From Mycobacterium angelicum (GTDB lineage: Bacteria; Actinomycetota; Actinomycetes; Mycobacteriales; Mycobacteriaceae): DNA of 64,000 nucleotides. A program made the translations under genes and the position numbers. The stretch spans positions 1 through 64,000 of the forward strand of contig NZ_MVHE01000003.1 of assembly GCF_002086155.1 (NCBI RefSeq), given 5' to 3'. The notes under the pieces are model-generated. The model was given only the letters and a program-made list of their open reading frames with translations, was not told where the DNA came from and did no database searches. Every line of letters begins with the position of its first letter. The first letter of the stretch is position 1. Shown here in pieces: positions 50,301-61,508 of this stretch.

Positions 50301-50549
50301 GAATTCGGCGTTCTCGCTGAGAAATCCGTAACCCGGATGGATCAGTTCGGACCCCGAGCTTTTCGCCGCGGCCAGGATCGCGCCATGGTCCAGATATGCA
50401 GCTACCGAGACCGCTTCGTCCGCGGCGTGCACGTGGGGGCTGTCGGCATCGTCCTCGGCGTAGACGGCGACCGTTTGGACGTCCAATTCGGTTGCCGTGC
50501 GGATGATTCGAAGGGCGATCTCGCCACGGTTGGCGACCAGCAGCCGCAT
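47370..50549 (-). CDS. Single-chain acyl-CoA carboxylase (BC-BCCP-CT)
   Basis: A 1059-residue fusion. Residues 1-450 form biotin carboxylase, with GGGGRGMR (153-160) for ATP and EINPRIQVEH (281-290). A BCCP domain has biotin K515 in VLEAMKMQH. Residues from about 560 form the two-part carboxyltransferase (AEGGGGRPGDTD; LCDTPGFMVGPDAE). The order matches the long-chain acyl-CoA carboxylase of M. avium paratuberculosis, a homohexamer. It would carboxylate acyl-CoAs in fatty or mycolic acid metabolism. It begins 11 bp after the PPE gene. Confidence 0.92.
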   Translation of the reverse strand: MRLLVANRGEIALRIIRTATELDVQTVAVYAEDDADSPHVHAADEAVSVAAYLDHGAILAAAKSSGSELIHPGYGFLSENAEFARACAGAGYTFVGPHADVLELVGNKSSARGAAIAAGVPVLPATQGPSSVADVRAFFAGQDGAIMIKALAGGGGRGMRKVDDADQLDNAYRQCATEAELGFGDPAVFAEAHLGAARHIEVQIVGAPVGHQTRALALGDRDCSIQRRYQKLVEIAPAQELSDGLRHGLHEAAARLCARVGLHGLATVEFLVAGEKFFFLEINPRIQVEHTVTEEVTGVDLVALQLAIATGASYYQLGLPAGIASDGSEVIGEPAARRGVAIQARVNTETYAPDGSILPATGTLTVFSPPSGPGVRVDTYGRPGLTTSPRYDSLLAKVITHVHGSSFPAAVRKARTALAEFSIEGIGTNIGFLRELLSDSEVQSGPVPTSFLDTKLPGLATAALAHQRDVRVAAVELYPGEEALRAHLAGTVVEIVPEGSEFGAGAHLVVLEAMKMQHVLAAPGALRTVRSLVVPGQVVGTGDPLLVFTRTDDRIDSETSAATVDLDRSRADLDEIRRRHLVTLDEGRQAAVAKRHSQGRRTARENIADLVDEGSFVEYGALVIAAQRSRRSEEDLIANTPADGLVAGVATIGGAEAVVVSYDYTVLAGTQGMRNHAKTDRVFDVAVRKRLPVVLFAEGGGGRPGDTDVGGMAGLDVPTFRMLAGLSGQVPLVCVVSGYCFAGNAALAGVCDVIIATPDANIGMGGPAMIEGGGLGVYSPKAIGPIEVQRHNGVVSLVARDEAHAVSLAKQYLSYFQGSVEDWAAPDPRLARHVVPQNRLRAYDVRRAIESIVDIGSVLELRPDFGVGVVTALVRVDGVAYGLIANSSHHLGGAIDAEAADKVADFLALCESFRLPVISLCDTPGFMVGPDAEKDAAVRRFGRMFIVGAQLTVPLGMIILRKGYGLGAMAMAGGSFHAPQFTVAWPTGEIGGMGLEGAVRLGFSKELAAAAEGAERQALFDRLVEAAYQHGKALRSATTFELDDVIDPAESRAWIARLA

Positions 50550-50559
50550 AGCCGCTAGA

Positions 50560-51723
50560 TTAGACGACGACCTGCTTGGGCATCACCACGGGCTTGAAGC
50601 CGTAGCGCGGCCCGGCGTATGCGCCGCTTCCCTTGGCGGCCGTGGCCATCCCCGGCATCCCGGGCATTCCCGCGATAGCCCCGCCCTCCTCCGGAATCGC
50701 CCAACCGCTGCCGTCGGCCACCGACGCACCTACGGTCATCGCCGGAACGGCCGAAGACCAGCCGGCCGGCACCGACAACCCACCTACCGCGGCGGCCTGA
50801 CCCATGCCCGCGGCCATCGGCGTCACGCTGTGCGCCAAACCGGCCGCTCCCGCCGCGGCGGCGGGAGCGGCAGCGATCGCGCCCTCAGCGGCAGGCCCCA
50901 GGGCGTTGACCGTGTGGCCCAGGAACACCGCATTGCAAATACCGGCCATGACGAACCAGGCGGCGGTGTTGACCGCGCCGTTGATGGCGTTCTGCACGAA
51001 GGGGACGCCGAGCAGGTCGGTGATGTCTTGCAGGATTCCGCCCAGCCCTGTGCTGGCCGCCGCCGAGGCGACCGGTGTGGCCAGGCCCGTCACCGCGCCT
51101 TGCAGGTTGGTGATCAGGTTGCCCAACCCGACTTGTGAGACGGTGCCGGCCGCTGCGGCCTGGCCGACCGCTGCCGCCTGACCGGCCAGCCCACCCGGAT
51201 TCGTCATCTGCGACGGCGCGGTCAACGGGGTGAGCACCCCGGCCGCTCCCGAGGAAGCCGCGTAGCCGTACATGGCCAGAGCGTCCTGTGCCCACATTTC
51301 GGCGTACTGAGCCTCGGTCGCCATGATGGCCGCGGTGTTCTGGCCCAGCACGTTGGTGGCAACGAGCGCGGCCAGCAAGGCCCGGTTGGCCCCGACCTGC
51401 GCCGGCGGCACCGTCATGGCGAACGCCGTCTCGAAGGCGGCTGCCGATGCCGTGGCTTGGGAGCCGGCATGCTGGGCGCATTCGGCGGTGTAAGTCAGCC
51501 AGGCCAGATAGGGCTGGGCCGCGGCGGCCATCGACAGCGACGCGGGACCCGCCCACTGCTCGGTGGCCAGCTGCGTGATGACGGACTCAAAGGCGGTCGC
51601 GGTGGTACCCAACTCGACGGCCAGGGTGTTCCACGCCGCCGCGGCGGCCATCATGGGCGCCGCGCCCGCGCCGGAGTACATGCGCACGGAGTTGATTTCC
51701 GGGGGCAAGGCTGCGAAATCCAT
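50560..51723 (-). CDS. PPE protein, SVP subfamily (PPE43/PPE44-like)
   Basis: A 387-residue PPE protein. The N-terminal domain starts [18 protein letters not shown], with the W-x-G turn at EQWAGPAS. An SVP motif ([12 protein letters not shown]) lies near residue 310 and the C-terminus is [16 protein letters not shown]. Such proteins are exported by ESX systems with a PE partner, here the gene 21 bp upstream, and sit at the cell surface. Confidence 0.93.
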   Translation of the reverse strand: MDFAALPPEINSVRMYSGAGAAPMMAAAAAWNTLAVELGTTATAFESVITQLATEQWAGPASLSMAAAAQPYLAWLTYTAECAQHAGSQATASAAAFETAFAMTVPPAQVGANRALLAALVATNVLGQNTAAIMATEAQYAEMWAQDALAMYGYAASSGAAGVLTPLTAPSQMTNPGGLAGQAAAVGQAAAAGTVSQVGLGNLITNLQGAVTGLATPVASAAASTGLGGILQDITDLLGVPFVQNAINGAVNTAAWFVMAGICNAVFLGHTVNALGPAAEGAIAAAPAAAAGAAGLAHSVTPMAAGMGQAAAVGGLSVPAGWSSAVPAMTVGASVADGSGWAIPEEGGAIAGMPGMPGMATAAKGSGAYAGPRYGFKPVVMPKQVVV

Positions 51724-51744
51724 TGCTATCTCCTTCTTTTCGGG

Positions 51745-52551
51745 CTAACCGACGGCCGGCTTCGGCATGACGATGGGCTTGGCTCCGTAGCGCGGCGCCC
51801 CGAAGCCGGCGCTGTTGCGCGTTGCCGAGGCCAATCCGGGTAATCCCGGAATCGCTGTCACGGGTACGGCTTGCGTCGCGGCTGCGGTCCAGCCCGCACC
51901 TTGCAATGAGGTGACACTCGAGACCAGCGTGGCGGGTCCGGCCCAGCTCGGCGGCACCGACAAAGCACCGATTGAGGATGCGGCCGCCAGCGGAGCCGCA
52001 CCCAGGCCAGCCGCCGCAGCGGGTTCCAGCGCTGTGGCCGCCAAGCCGCCTGCGGCAGCGTCGGCGGCCGCATCGGCGATTTCGGTCTGCTCAACGGCGG
52101 GCAGAAGACCGCCGCTGGCCAGCCCGATCAGATCCGATGCGGCAGACGCCCAGTTCCCGACCCCGATGTTCACGATGTTGGCCAGGTCTGAGATCCACGG
52201 GGGTACCGGGTTGGGTGCGGCGCCGAGCAGGCTGGTGATCGTCGAGAAGGGCGAAGCGGCCGCCGCCGAGTTGGCGGCCTCAGTGTCGGCATAGGTGCCG
52301 GCGCTGATCTGCAGGGTGTTGACGAACATCTGATAGGCGGCCGCCGCTTCGGCACTGACCTGCTGGTAGAGGCTGCCGTAGGCGGTGAATAGCGACGCCT
52401 GCAGCGCCGACACCTCATCGGCTGCCGCGGGTATGACGCCGGTCGTCGGGGCGGCCGCGGCCACGTTCTGGGCGTCCATCGCGGCGCCGACGGTATCCAG
52501 TTTGCCCGCCGCAGCGGCCAACTCTTCCGGCTGTGTGCTCAGGAATGACAT
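51745..52551 (-). CDS. PE protein with PPE-SVP-like C-terminus (PE27 type)
   Basis: A 268-residue PE protein. The PE domain (MSFLSTQPEELAAAAGKLD) is followed by the ESX signal Y87-ADT-E91 (YxxxD/E). The C-terminal half carries ALSVPPSWAGPA and ends APRYGAKPIVMPKPAVG, like PPE-SVP proteins. It is cotranscribed with the PPE gene and has a GGAG site before the ATG. Confidence 0.92.
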   Translation of the reverse strand: MSFLSTQPEELAAAAGKLDTVGAAMDAQNVAAAAPTTGVIPAAADEVSALQASLFTAYGSLYQQVSAEAAAAYQMFVNTLQISAGTYADTEAANSAAAASPFSTITSLLGAAPNPVPPWISDLANIVNIGVGNWASAASDLIGLASGGLLPAVEQTEIADAAADAAAGGLAATALEPAAAAGLGAAPLAAASSIGALSVPPSWAGPATLVSSVTSLQGAGWTAAATQAVPVTAIPGLPGLASATRNSAGFGAPRYGAKPIVMPKPAVG

Positions 52552-52780
52552 ATCCCGCTCCTCGGATTCCTGTGTATTTGCTGGTCGATATCTGCTTATT
52601 AGCTGTGCAGAGGCTGTGTGGTGAGATAAGGCTAGCGATCCCCACCCCCGCGGTCCTGATCGGAAGCCGCAAAAGCTGAGTTTTTACGGCTTGTTTACGC
52701 TGGTGCCGGCAGTCTTAACGCTGTCTCGTCGAGCGTGTCATTTGCGGCTATTCGCCGCAGAGAAATGAACCGCATTCGGG

Positions 52781-54313
52781 TTAGCGCAGCGGTGGGCCCC
52801 ATTGCACCTGTTTGCGAAGTGTGCCTTTGAGCAGTTTGCCGCCGGCATTGCGCGGCAGCGCCTCGGTCACCACCGTGACATATTGCGGAACCTTGAAGTC
52901 GGCGAGCTGGCTGCGGCAATGGTCGAGCACCGCGGCCACATCGATCTCGTCTTCGCCGCCGAACAGCACGGCGCCGACCTTCTCCCCCATGACTTCGTCG
53001 GGCACCGCCAGCACGCAGGCATCGGCGACATGCGGGGCCGAGAGCAGCGCGGCTTCGACCTCCACGCTGGAGACGTTTTCGCCACCCCGGTTGATGATGT
53101 CCTTGAGCCTATCGATGATGTGCACACGGCCCGCATCGTCGACCCGGACGACGTCGCCGGTGTGCAGCCACCCATCCACAAATGTGGCCTTGTTGGCTTC
53201 GGGCCGATTCCAGTAGCCGCCAGTAATGTTGGCACCGCGTACCACCAACTCACCCACGTTGGAATCGTCCCCGAACGAAACCACACCGATATCCACCGAA
53301 GGGACCGCGTAACCCACCGAGTCGGCGTGCTCGACGGCGTCCTCGGCGGGTAGCACGGTCATTAGCGACGCCGATTCGGTCATGCCGTACCCGTTGGAGA
53401 CGGTGGCTTGCGGAAACACGTCCTGCAGGGTCTTGACCAGCGATGGGGCAATCGGCGCACCACCGTAGCCGACCCAGCGCACGGCGGAAACATCGGCTTC
53501 GGCAAATGCCTTGTGCCGCGTCAACAATGAGTACACGGCGGGCACGGTCACCATGAACGAGATCTGCTCGGCCGCCAGTGTCGCAATTACCTGGTCGAGG
53601 TTGAGTGCGGGCATGATCACCGCCGTTCCCCCGGTGCGCACAGCGCTCAAAAGCTGCGAATTGCAACCGGTTACATGAAACAGCGGCACCGAAATCAGGG
53701 TGCGCAAATCCTCGCCTGGAGCGTCGTCTTGCCCGAAGCAGCGCAGCATGTTCTCGGTGTTGGTGACGAATGCCTCGTGAGTGGTCGGTACGCCCTTGGG
53801 GTGACCGGTGGTCCCGGAGGTGTAGAACATCGCGGCAATGTCTTGGCGGCCAAGCCCTTCAGCCACGTATGGCTTCCCGTCGGGCAGCGGCGTGCCGGCG
53901 GCCAGATCGACCTGTACCCCGGCATCCGACAGCACGAACTCGACCTCCGGCTGCGCCGATCGCGTATTGACCGCCACCGCAACGCCGCCCGCCATCACCG
54001 TGCCCCAGAATGCGAGCACCCAGTCGATTCCCGCGGGATAGCGCAGCGCGACACGCTCCCCCGGCTTCAGACCAGCCGCGCGCAGACCACCAGCAACCCG
54101 CGACGCCCGGTCCCAGAGCTGGCGGTACGTCAAGCGGTCTGCACCGAGCTCGGCCACCGCCTCGTTGTTGGGGCGCGCTTCGACATGCTCGGCAAGCATG
54201 TCGAGCAGCGTCTCTGGTAGTCCCTCGTAATGCGGAATTCCGTTGGGGTAGCGGGAAACTCCCGTCTGCGGGAAAGGATTGCGATCACGCGGAATCAGGT
54301 TCACCTGAGACAT
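52781..54313 (-). CDS. Acyl-CoA synthetase / fatty-acid-AMP ligase (FadD type)
   Basis: A 510-residue adenylate-forming enzyme with A3 TSGTTGHPKG (165-174), A5 NGYGMTES, A7/A8 HTGDVVRVDDAGRVHIIDR plus INRGGENVSSVEVE, and A10 PRNAGGKLLK. It activates a carboxylic acid with ATP and CoA; chain length is not evident. It follows the flavodoxin-like gene by 4 bp in an operon. Confidence 0.9.
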   Translation of the reverse strand: MSQVNLIPRDRNPFPQTGVSRYPNGIPHYEGLPETLLDMLAEHVEARPNNEAVAELGADRLTYRQLWDRASRVAGGLRAAGLKPGERVALRYPAGIDWVLAFWGTVMAGGVAVAVNTRSAQPEVEFVLSDAGVQVDLAAGTPLPDGKPYVAEGLGRQDIAAMFYTSGTTGHPKGVPTTHEAFVTNTENMLRCFGQDDAPGEDLRTLISVPLFHVTGCNSQLLSAVRTGGTAVIMPALNLDQVIATLAAEQISFMVTVPAVYSLLTRHKAFAEADVSAVRWVGYGGAPIAPSLVKTLQDVFPQATVSNGYGMTESASLMTVLPAEDAVEHADSVGYAVPSVDIGVVSFGDDSNVGELVVRGANITGGYWNRPEANKATFVDGWLHTGDVVRVDDAGRVHIIDRLKDIINRGGENVSSVEVEAALLSAPHVADACVLAVPDEVMGEKVGAVLFGGEDEIDVAAVLDHCRSQLADFKVPQYVTVVTEALPRNAGGKLLKGTLRKQVQWGPPLR

Positions 54314-54317
54314 TTCG

Positions 54318-54778
54318 TCACTCCATCAGCGTCGCGGCCAGCGTGCCGCCAAGCTCGTAGGCCTTCTCGCGGGTGGCGGCGTCTATTGCACCGACGATCT
54401 CGAGCACGTCGGCGGCTTGGCTGAGCGCCAGTCCGGTCGCCAGCTTGCCGACCGCCGCGGCGGCGCCGACGGTGTCGTTGTTTCCGTGCACCCACAGACC
54501 GTAGGGACGGCCGGCGACGTGGTCAAGGCTCGGGTAGTAGACGGTGTCGAAGAAGTGTTTGAGCGCACCCGACATGTAGCCGAAATTGGCTGTGGTGCCG
54601 AACAAATAGCCGTCGGCATCCAGCATGTCGGGCAGGGTGGCGGCCAGCGCGGGCCGGGCCAGGACGTCGACGTTCTGAATCTCGGGGTCCTTGGCGCCGG
54701 CGAGCACCGCTTCTAAGAGCTCGCGGGTGGCCGGCGAGGGGGTGTGGTGCACGATGAGCAGCGTCTTACGCGGGTTAC

Positions 54779-54782
<4 letters not shown>
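54318..54782 (-). CDS. Flavodoxin/NAD(P)H-dependent FMN reductase-like protein, Rv2771c type
   Basis: A 154-residue flavodoxin fold: TLLIVHHTPSPATRELL binds the FMN phosphate and FGTTANFGYMSGALKHFFDT is the typical loop. It probably carries electrons with FMN or reduces quinone. The start overlaps the upstream membrane-protein gene by 4 bp. Confidence 0.88.
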
Positions 54783-57676
<2,894 letters not shown>

Positions 57677-57686
57677 AGCGTGGTTC

Positions 57687-59423
57687 CTACATCTGCCGAA
57701 TGTCGAAGCGTGCGGCCAATCGCAGCGCCGACGGGCTGATCCGCCGCAATGCGTATCCGATCCTGGATTCGGCGGCAACCGGCAGGACGGGCGGACCCTT
57801 TTTGACCGCCTTGACGATCGCCTTGGCGGTGGCTTCGGGCGTGAAATTACGGCGCCGGTAGGCGGTGTCGGCCTTCTGCCGGGCACGTTCCTGCTGTTCG
57901 GCCGTCAGGCCGGCGTAGACGGTGCTCTTGGCGATGTTGGTGTTGACGAAGCCCGGGCACACCGCGGTGACCGTGATGCCCTCGTCGGCGAGGTCGGCGC
58001 GCAACGATTCACTGAATGCCAGCACCGCGGCCTTGGTGGTGCTGTAGGCGACCATGGATTTCGACGGCATGAAGGCAGCGCCCGAGGACACGTTGATGAT
58101 CGTGCCGCCCTCACCACGCTCCACCATCTGGGCGGCGAACGCCCGGCTGCCGCTGATGACACCTCGGACATTGATCGCGATGATGTCGTCCCAGTGCTGC
58201 GACGTCGTCTCCAAGAACCGGCCCGCCACCGCGATTCCGGCGTTGTTCACCAGGATGTCGACCACGCCGTGTTCTTTAAGCACTTGTGCGGCAAGATCAT
58301 TCATCGCCGCTTCGTCGCTCACGTCGACCTGGTAGACGGCCGCCTCGGCACATGCCGCGCGAACCGCATCGGCGGTCTCGTTGGCCGCGTCGACGTCGCG
58401 ATCGACGATCACCACCTTGGCCGCCCCCTGGTTGGCCAGTTCCACCGCGGTGGCCCGGCCGATGCCGGCGCCCGCCCCGGTGACCAGTGCCAACTTGCCG
58501 CGCACCGCGCGCGGGCCGCCGCGGGCAACCGAACCGCCAGCCCCATCCACCCATTCGGAAGTCAGCCGGGCAACGACGTCGGGCCTCGACGTCACCACCC
58601 AGTGCCCGCCTTCGATCGACAGGACGCGCCCGTTGCGCGGAATCGAGCCGGTGAACCGCTGCAGAGCCGCCGATACGAAATAGTCCGCACGCGGCACCAG
58701 CACTTGTACAGCGACGTTCGTCTCCGGCAGCACCGGCCCGGGCGACAGCAACGGGCCGGGCATGTTCGCGCGATAGAGGTTGAGCGCGTTGACGTAGTCG
58801 CCGATCGAGCGCGGCGGCGAGAGGTGTTGGCTGCGGGTACTCGAGCGGCCGATCCGCTCGACCGCCTTGACGACTTGCACCGCCACCCTCGAGCGAAACG
58901 CGACCTCGGGTACGCCGGGGCACAGGAAGAAACCGATATAGCTGGACGCCACAAGCTGTTTGGCGGTATCGGCGAAGGTGCGTGGGCTGCGCGCCGACCG
59001 CACGAACCTGCCCGCGTACTGCAAGTGCGGCCCAGAGATCGAGGTGAAGGAGGCGATCTTGGAACTCACCGAATCGTCGGTGACTGCCGCCCATCCCTGA
59101 ATCGAGCCCCAGTCGTGCCCAAGCAGGTGCACCTGCGAGACACCCAAGCTGTCGATCACCGCATCGACATCGGCGACCAGCTGGGGCAGCCGGTAGCCCG
59201 AACGGCTTGGCGGACAAGATGATTGGCCGGCACCACGCACATCGTAGGCCACCACGTTGTAGCGCTCGATAAGATACTGGGCCACGCCGTCCCACACCTG
59301 GTGGTTATCGGGCCAGCCGTGGATGGCCAGGACGGTTGGACGTTGCGGGTCGACTTCGTTGTACCGATGCACCGCTAGGGTGACACCGTCGGACGCGGTA
59401 AGTGTCGATGAAGTGATAGCCAT
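57687..59423 (-). CDS. Alpha/beta hydrolase-SDR fusion (EphD type)
   Basis: A 578-residue two-domain enzyme. The N-terminal half is an epoxide-hydrolase-type alpha/beta hydrolase: HGWP (35-38), nucleophile D104 (LGHDWGSIQG) and H274 (EGGHWVV). The C-terminal half is an SDR: TGAGAGIGR, S447, Y460 and K464. M. tuberculosis EphD has this layout and acts in mycolate epoxide and keto metabolism. Start at 59423, 3 bp from the upstream gene's stop. Confidence 0.92.
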   Translation of the reverse strand: MAITSSTLTASDGVTLAVHRYNEVDPQRPTVLAIHGWPDNHQVWDGVAQYLIERYNVVAYDVRGAGQSSCPPSRSGYRLPQLVADVDAVIDSLGVSQVHLLGHDWGSIQGWAAVTDDSVSSKIASFTSISGPHLQYAGRFVRSARSPRTFADTAKQLVASSYIGFFLCPGVPEVAFRSRVAVQVVKAVERIGRSSTRSQHLSPPRSIGDYVNALNLYRANMPGPLLSPGPVLPETNVAVQVLVPRADYFVSAALQRFTGSIPRNGRVLSIEGGHWVVTSRPDVVARLTSEWVDGAGGSVARGGPRAVRGKLALVTGAGAGIGRATAVELANQGAAKVVIVDRDVDAANETADAVRAACAEAAVYQVDVSDEAAMNDLAAQVLKEHGVVDILVNNAGIAVAGRFLETTSQHWDDIIAINVRGVISGSRAFAAQMVERGEGGTIINVSSGAAFMPSKSMVAYSTTKAAVLAFSESLRADLADEGITVTAVCPGFVNTNIAKSTVYAGLTAEQQERARQKADTAYRRRNFTPEATAKAIVKAVKKGPPVLPVAAESRIGYALRRISPSALRLAARFDIRQM

Positions 59424-59426
59424 GGG

Positions 59427-60335
59427 TCAGTGCGACGCCCGCGCGGCCGGCGAGACGGCCAGGTAGTCGACGGCCAGCGCCAGTCCGCCCAGCTGCGAGG
59501 GGTGGAAGCCCGGTTTGTAGTAGTCGCCGACGACCCGTGCCAGCCGAATCGGCCCGGGAACCAATCCCCGGCGCGCGGCGCTGAAGTAATCCCGCCAGCG
59601 CGGCTTGGTTCCCGGCGGCAGATAGGGGTCCACCGAGTACATGAACCGCACTCCGCGGATCCACAACAGCAACATCACCGGAGAGACGGCCAATTGAGTG
59701 CGCACCTGACGCCAGTACCCTGCCCGCAAATGCTTCATGGTGTCGAAGGCCACCGCCTTGTGCTCGACTTCTTCTGCTCCGTGCCAGCGCAACATGTCCA
59801 GCATCACGGGGTCGGTGCCCACGGCATCGAGTTCTGGGGAGTTCAGGATCCATTCGCCCAGCACGGCGGTGTAGTGCTCGATGGCCGCGATGAACGAAAC
59901 CTGCTCCAGCAACCAGCTGTGCCGGCGCCGCGCGCTGCGGCGCGGCCGCTCCCCCAACAGCTTGTTGAACAGCCACCTGACCTGATCGGTGAATGGTGTC
60001 AGATCGACATCCTGCGCGGCGAAGTGATCGAGCACCCCGGAATGCGCCTGGGAATGCATGGCCTCCTGGCCGATGAAGCCCTGCACGTCCAGCCGCAGCT
60101 GATCGTCTTTGATCAGCGGCAACGTCTTCTTGAACACTTCGACGAAGAACTCCTCGCCGGCCGGCAACAGCAGGTGCAAGACGTTGAGGACATGGGTGGC
60201 CAATGGCTCGTCAGGCACGTAGTGGAAAGGCAGATGCGCCCAGTCGAATTCGACGTCTCGCGCCTCGAGCACGAGACGCTCGTGATCGGTCGCGCACGAA
60301 TGCGGTCCCACCGCGCGGTCGTCGACAGTGCTCAT
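59427..60335 (-). CDS. PF10118-type metal-dependent hydrolase, probable di-iron helical protein
   Basis: A 302-residue alpha-helical protein with QEAMHSQAH near residue 92, EHYT near 153 and AEEVEHKAVAFD near 192. These E-x2-H type pairs resemble ferritin-like di-iron carboxylate proteins. Family members are annotated as metal-dependent hydrolases without firm activity. It heads an operon with the hydrolase-SDR fusion and the ferredoxin-type reductase. Confidence 0.85.
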   Translation of the reverse strand: MSTVDDRAVGPHSCATDHERLVLEARDVEFDWAHLPFHYVPDEPLATHVLNVLHLLLPAGEEFFVEVFKKTLPLIKDDQLRLDVQGFIGQEAMHSQAHSGVLDHFAAQDVDLTPFTDQVRWLFNKLLGERPRRSARRRHSWLLEQVSFIAAIEHYTAVLGEWILNSPELDAVGTDPVMLDMLRWHGAEEVEHKAVAFDTMKHLRAGYWRQVRTQLAVSPVMLLLWIRGVRFMYSVDPYLPPGTKPRWRDYFSAARRGLVPGPIRLARVVGDYYKPGFHPSQLGGLALAVDYLAVSPAARASH

Positions 60336-60442
60336 GTCAGGCCCCCTTGCCTCGGCGTCTCAAGCGCCCGTGATGTCGCCTCGCCCGACATCAGATCTTG
60401 GCAAGTCTACTGAAGTCGCCCGGATATGCGGTACCCGCGGTA

Positions 60443-60904
60443 CTACGTTTCTTCAGCGCGTTGCTTGAGCCGCTGCAGAGTGAGCCGGATGTGCTCGGCA
60501 TTGGCGGCGGCCCGATCGGACACACCGGTGGCCTTGCCCGCGATTTTGCGGAACCACCCGGGCCGCCGATCCCAGGTGCTCTCCGTGACCCGGCAGCCGC
60601 CGTCGGCCGCGACGATGTCGTATTGCCAGCGCGCGATCGGCAGCAGGGTGTGGCTGACATCGAATGCGAACATGCGGCCCGGATCGGCGTCGGTGACGGT
60701 GCACTTGGTGGTCCAGCGCTTGCCGTTGTTTTCGTTGTGTCCGACGAAGACGGCGCCCTGGGCAACGCCGCCGCCCTTGCGCCACTCCATCGCCACCGCT
60801 TCCTCGGCCAGCGTGGCCAACGTCGGTAAGTCGGTGATCAGTCCATACACCTCGTCCGGACTGGCGTCGATCTGCACGGTTTCCGTTGCCGAAGGATCAG
60901 TCAT
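60443..60904 (-). CDS. SRPBCC-family polyketide cyclase/START-like protein, Rv2778c type
   Basis: A 153-residue START-like fold (TETVQIDASPDEVYGLITDLP; DADPGRMFAFDVSH; WQYDIVAADGGCRVTES). It binds a hydrophobic ligand; role unknown. It ends 107 bp upstream of the start of the metal-dependent hydrolase gene, a gap that probably holds that operon's promoter. Confidence 0.88.
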   Translation of the reverse strand: MTDPSATETVQIDASPDEVYGLITDLPTLATLAEEAVAMEWRKGGGVAQGAVFVGHNENNGKRWTTKCTVTDADPGRMFAFDVSHTLLPIARWQYDIVAADGGCRVTESTWDRRPGWFRKIAGKATGVSDRAAANAEHIRLTLQRLKQRAEET

Positions 60905-60924
60905 TGGCTGATCATAACCAGCCC

Positions 60925-61440
60925 TCAGATCGGGGCGGCCCCCCGCAGATGCTCGAAAATCAGCGACGTCTGGGTGCCCGCTACATCGGCGTCGGCGTTG
61001 AGGTTCTCGACCACGAACGCGCGCAAGTCGTCGGTGTCGCGGGCCGCGACATGCAGGATGAAATCGTCGGCGCCGGCCAGGAAATAGACGTCCATCACCT
61101 GACGTCTGCGCCGGATCTGCTGGATGAAGCTGCGGATCTTCCCGCGCGCGTGCGACTGCAGAGTCACCGCGATCATGGCTTGCAGCGGCAACCCCACTGC
61201 GACCGGATCGATGTCGGTGTAGAAGCCGCGGATCACGCCCAGGTCCACCAAGCGCTTGAACCGGCCATGACAGGTTGACGGCGCAATCCCCACCGCCTCG
61301 GCGAGCGCGTTGTTGGTGATTCGGGCGTCACCGTGCAGCGCGCTCAGAATGGCGCGATCCACGTCGTCAAGATCGGCCGGCCGAACATCCTTCGGTAGGT
61401 CGCGGGAATATTCATCTCGCCTCGGTGAATCATCAGCCAT
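60925..61440 (-). CDS. aldR: Lrp/AsnC-family regulator AldR
   Basis: A 171-residue regulator: N-terminal helix-turn-helix (DRAILSALHGDARITNNALAEAVGI...), then the RAM ligand-binding domain (VMDVYFLAGADDFILHV). In M. tuberculosis AldR binds amino acids such as alanine and controls the divergent ald gene; the shared gap here is 68 bp. Confidence 0.92.
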   Translation of the reverse strand: MADDSPRRDEYSRDLPKDVRPADLDDVDRAILSALHGDARITNNALAEAVGIAPSTCHGRFKRLVDLGVIRGFYTDIDPVAVGLPLQAMIAVTLQSHARGKIRSFIQQIRRRRQVMDVYFLAGADDFILHVAARDTDDLRAFVVENLNADADVAGTQTSLIFEHLRGAAPI

Positions 61441-61508
61441 TGCGCCACGATACAGAATTTCCGTCGTATAGATTGTGTTGTAGCTGAACTTTCTTCACAC
61501 TGAGGGCT
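61441..61508. promoter_or_regulatory. aldR-ald divergent control region
   Basis: 68 bp, AT-richer than its flanks, with CGATAC (61447-61452) facing GTCGTATAG (about 61464-61472) and TT-rich stretches. It should hold AldR sites and both promoters. The exact operator is not resolved. Confidence 0.45.
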
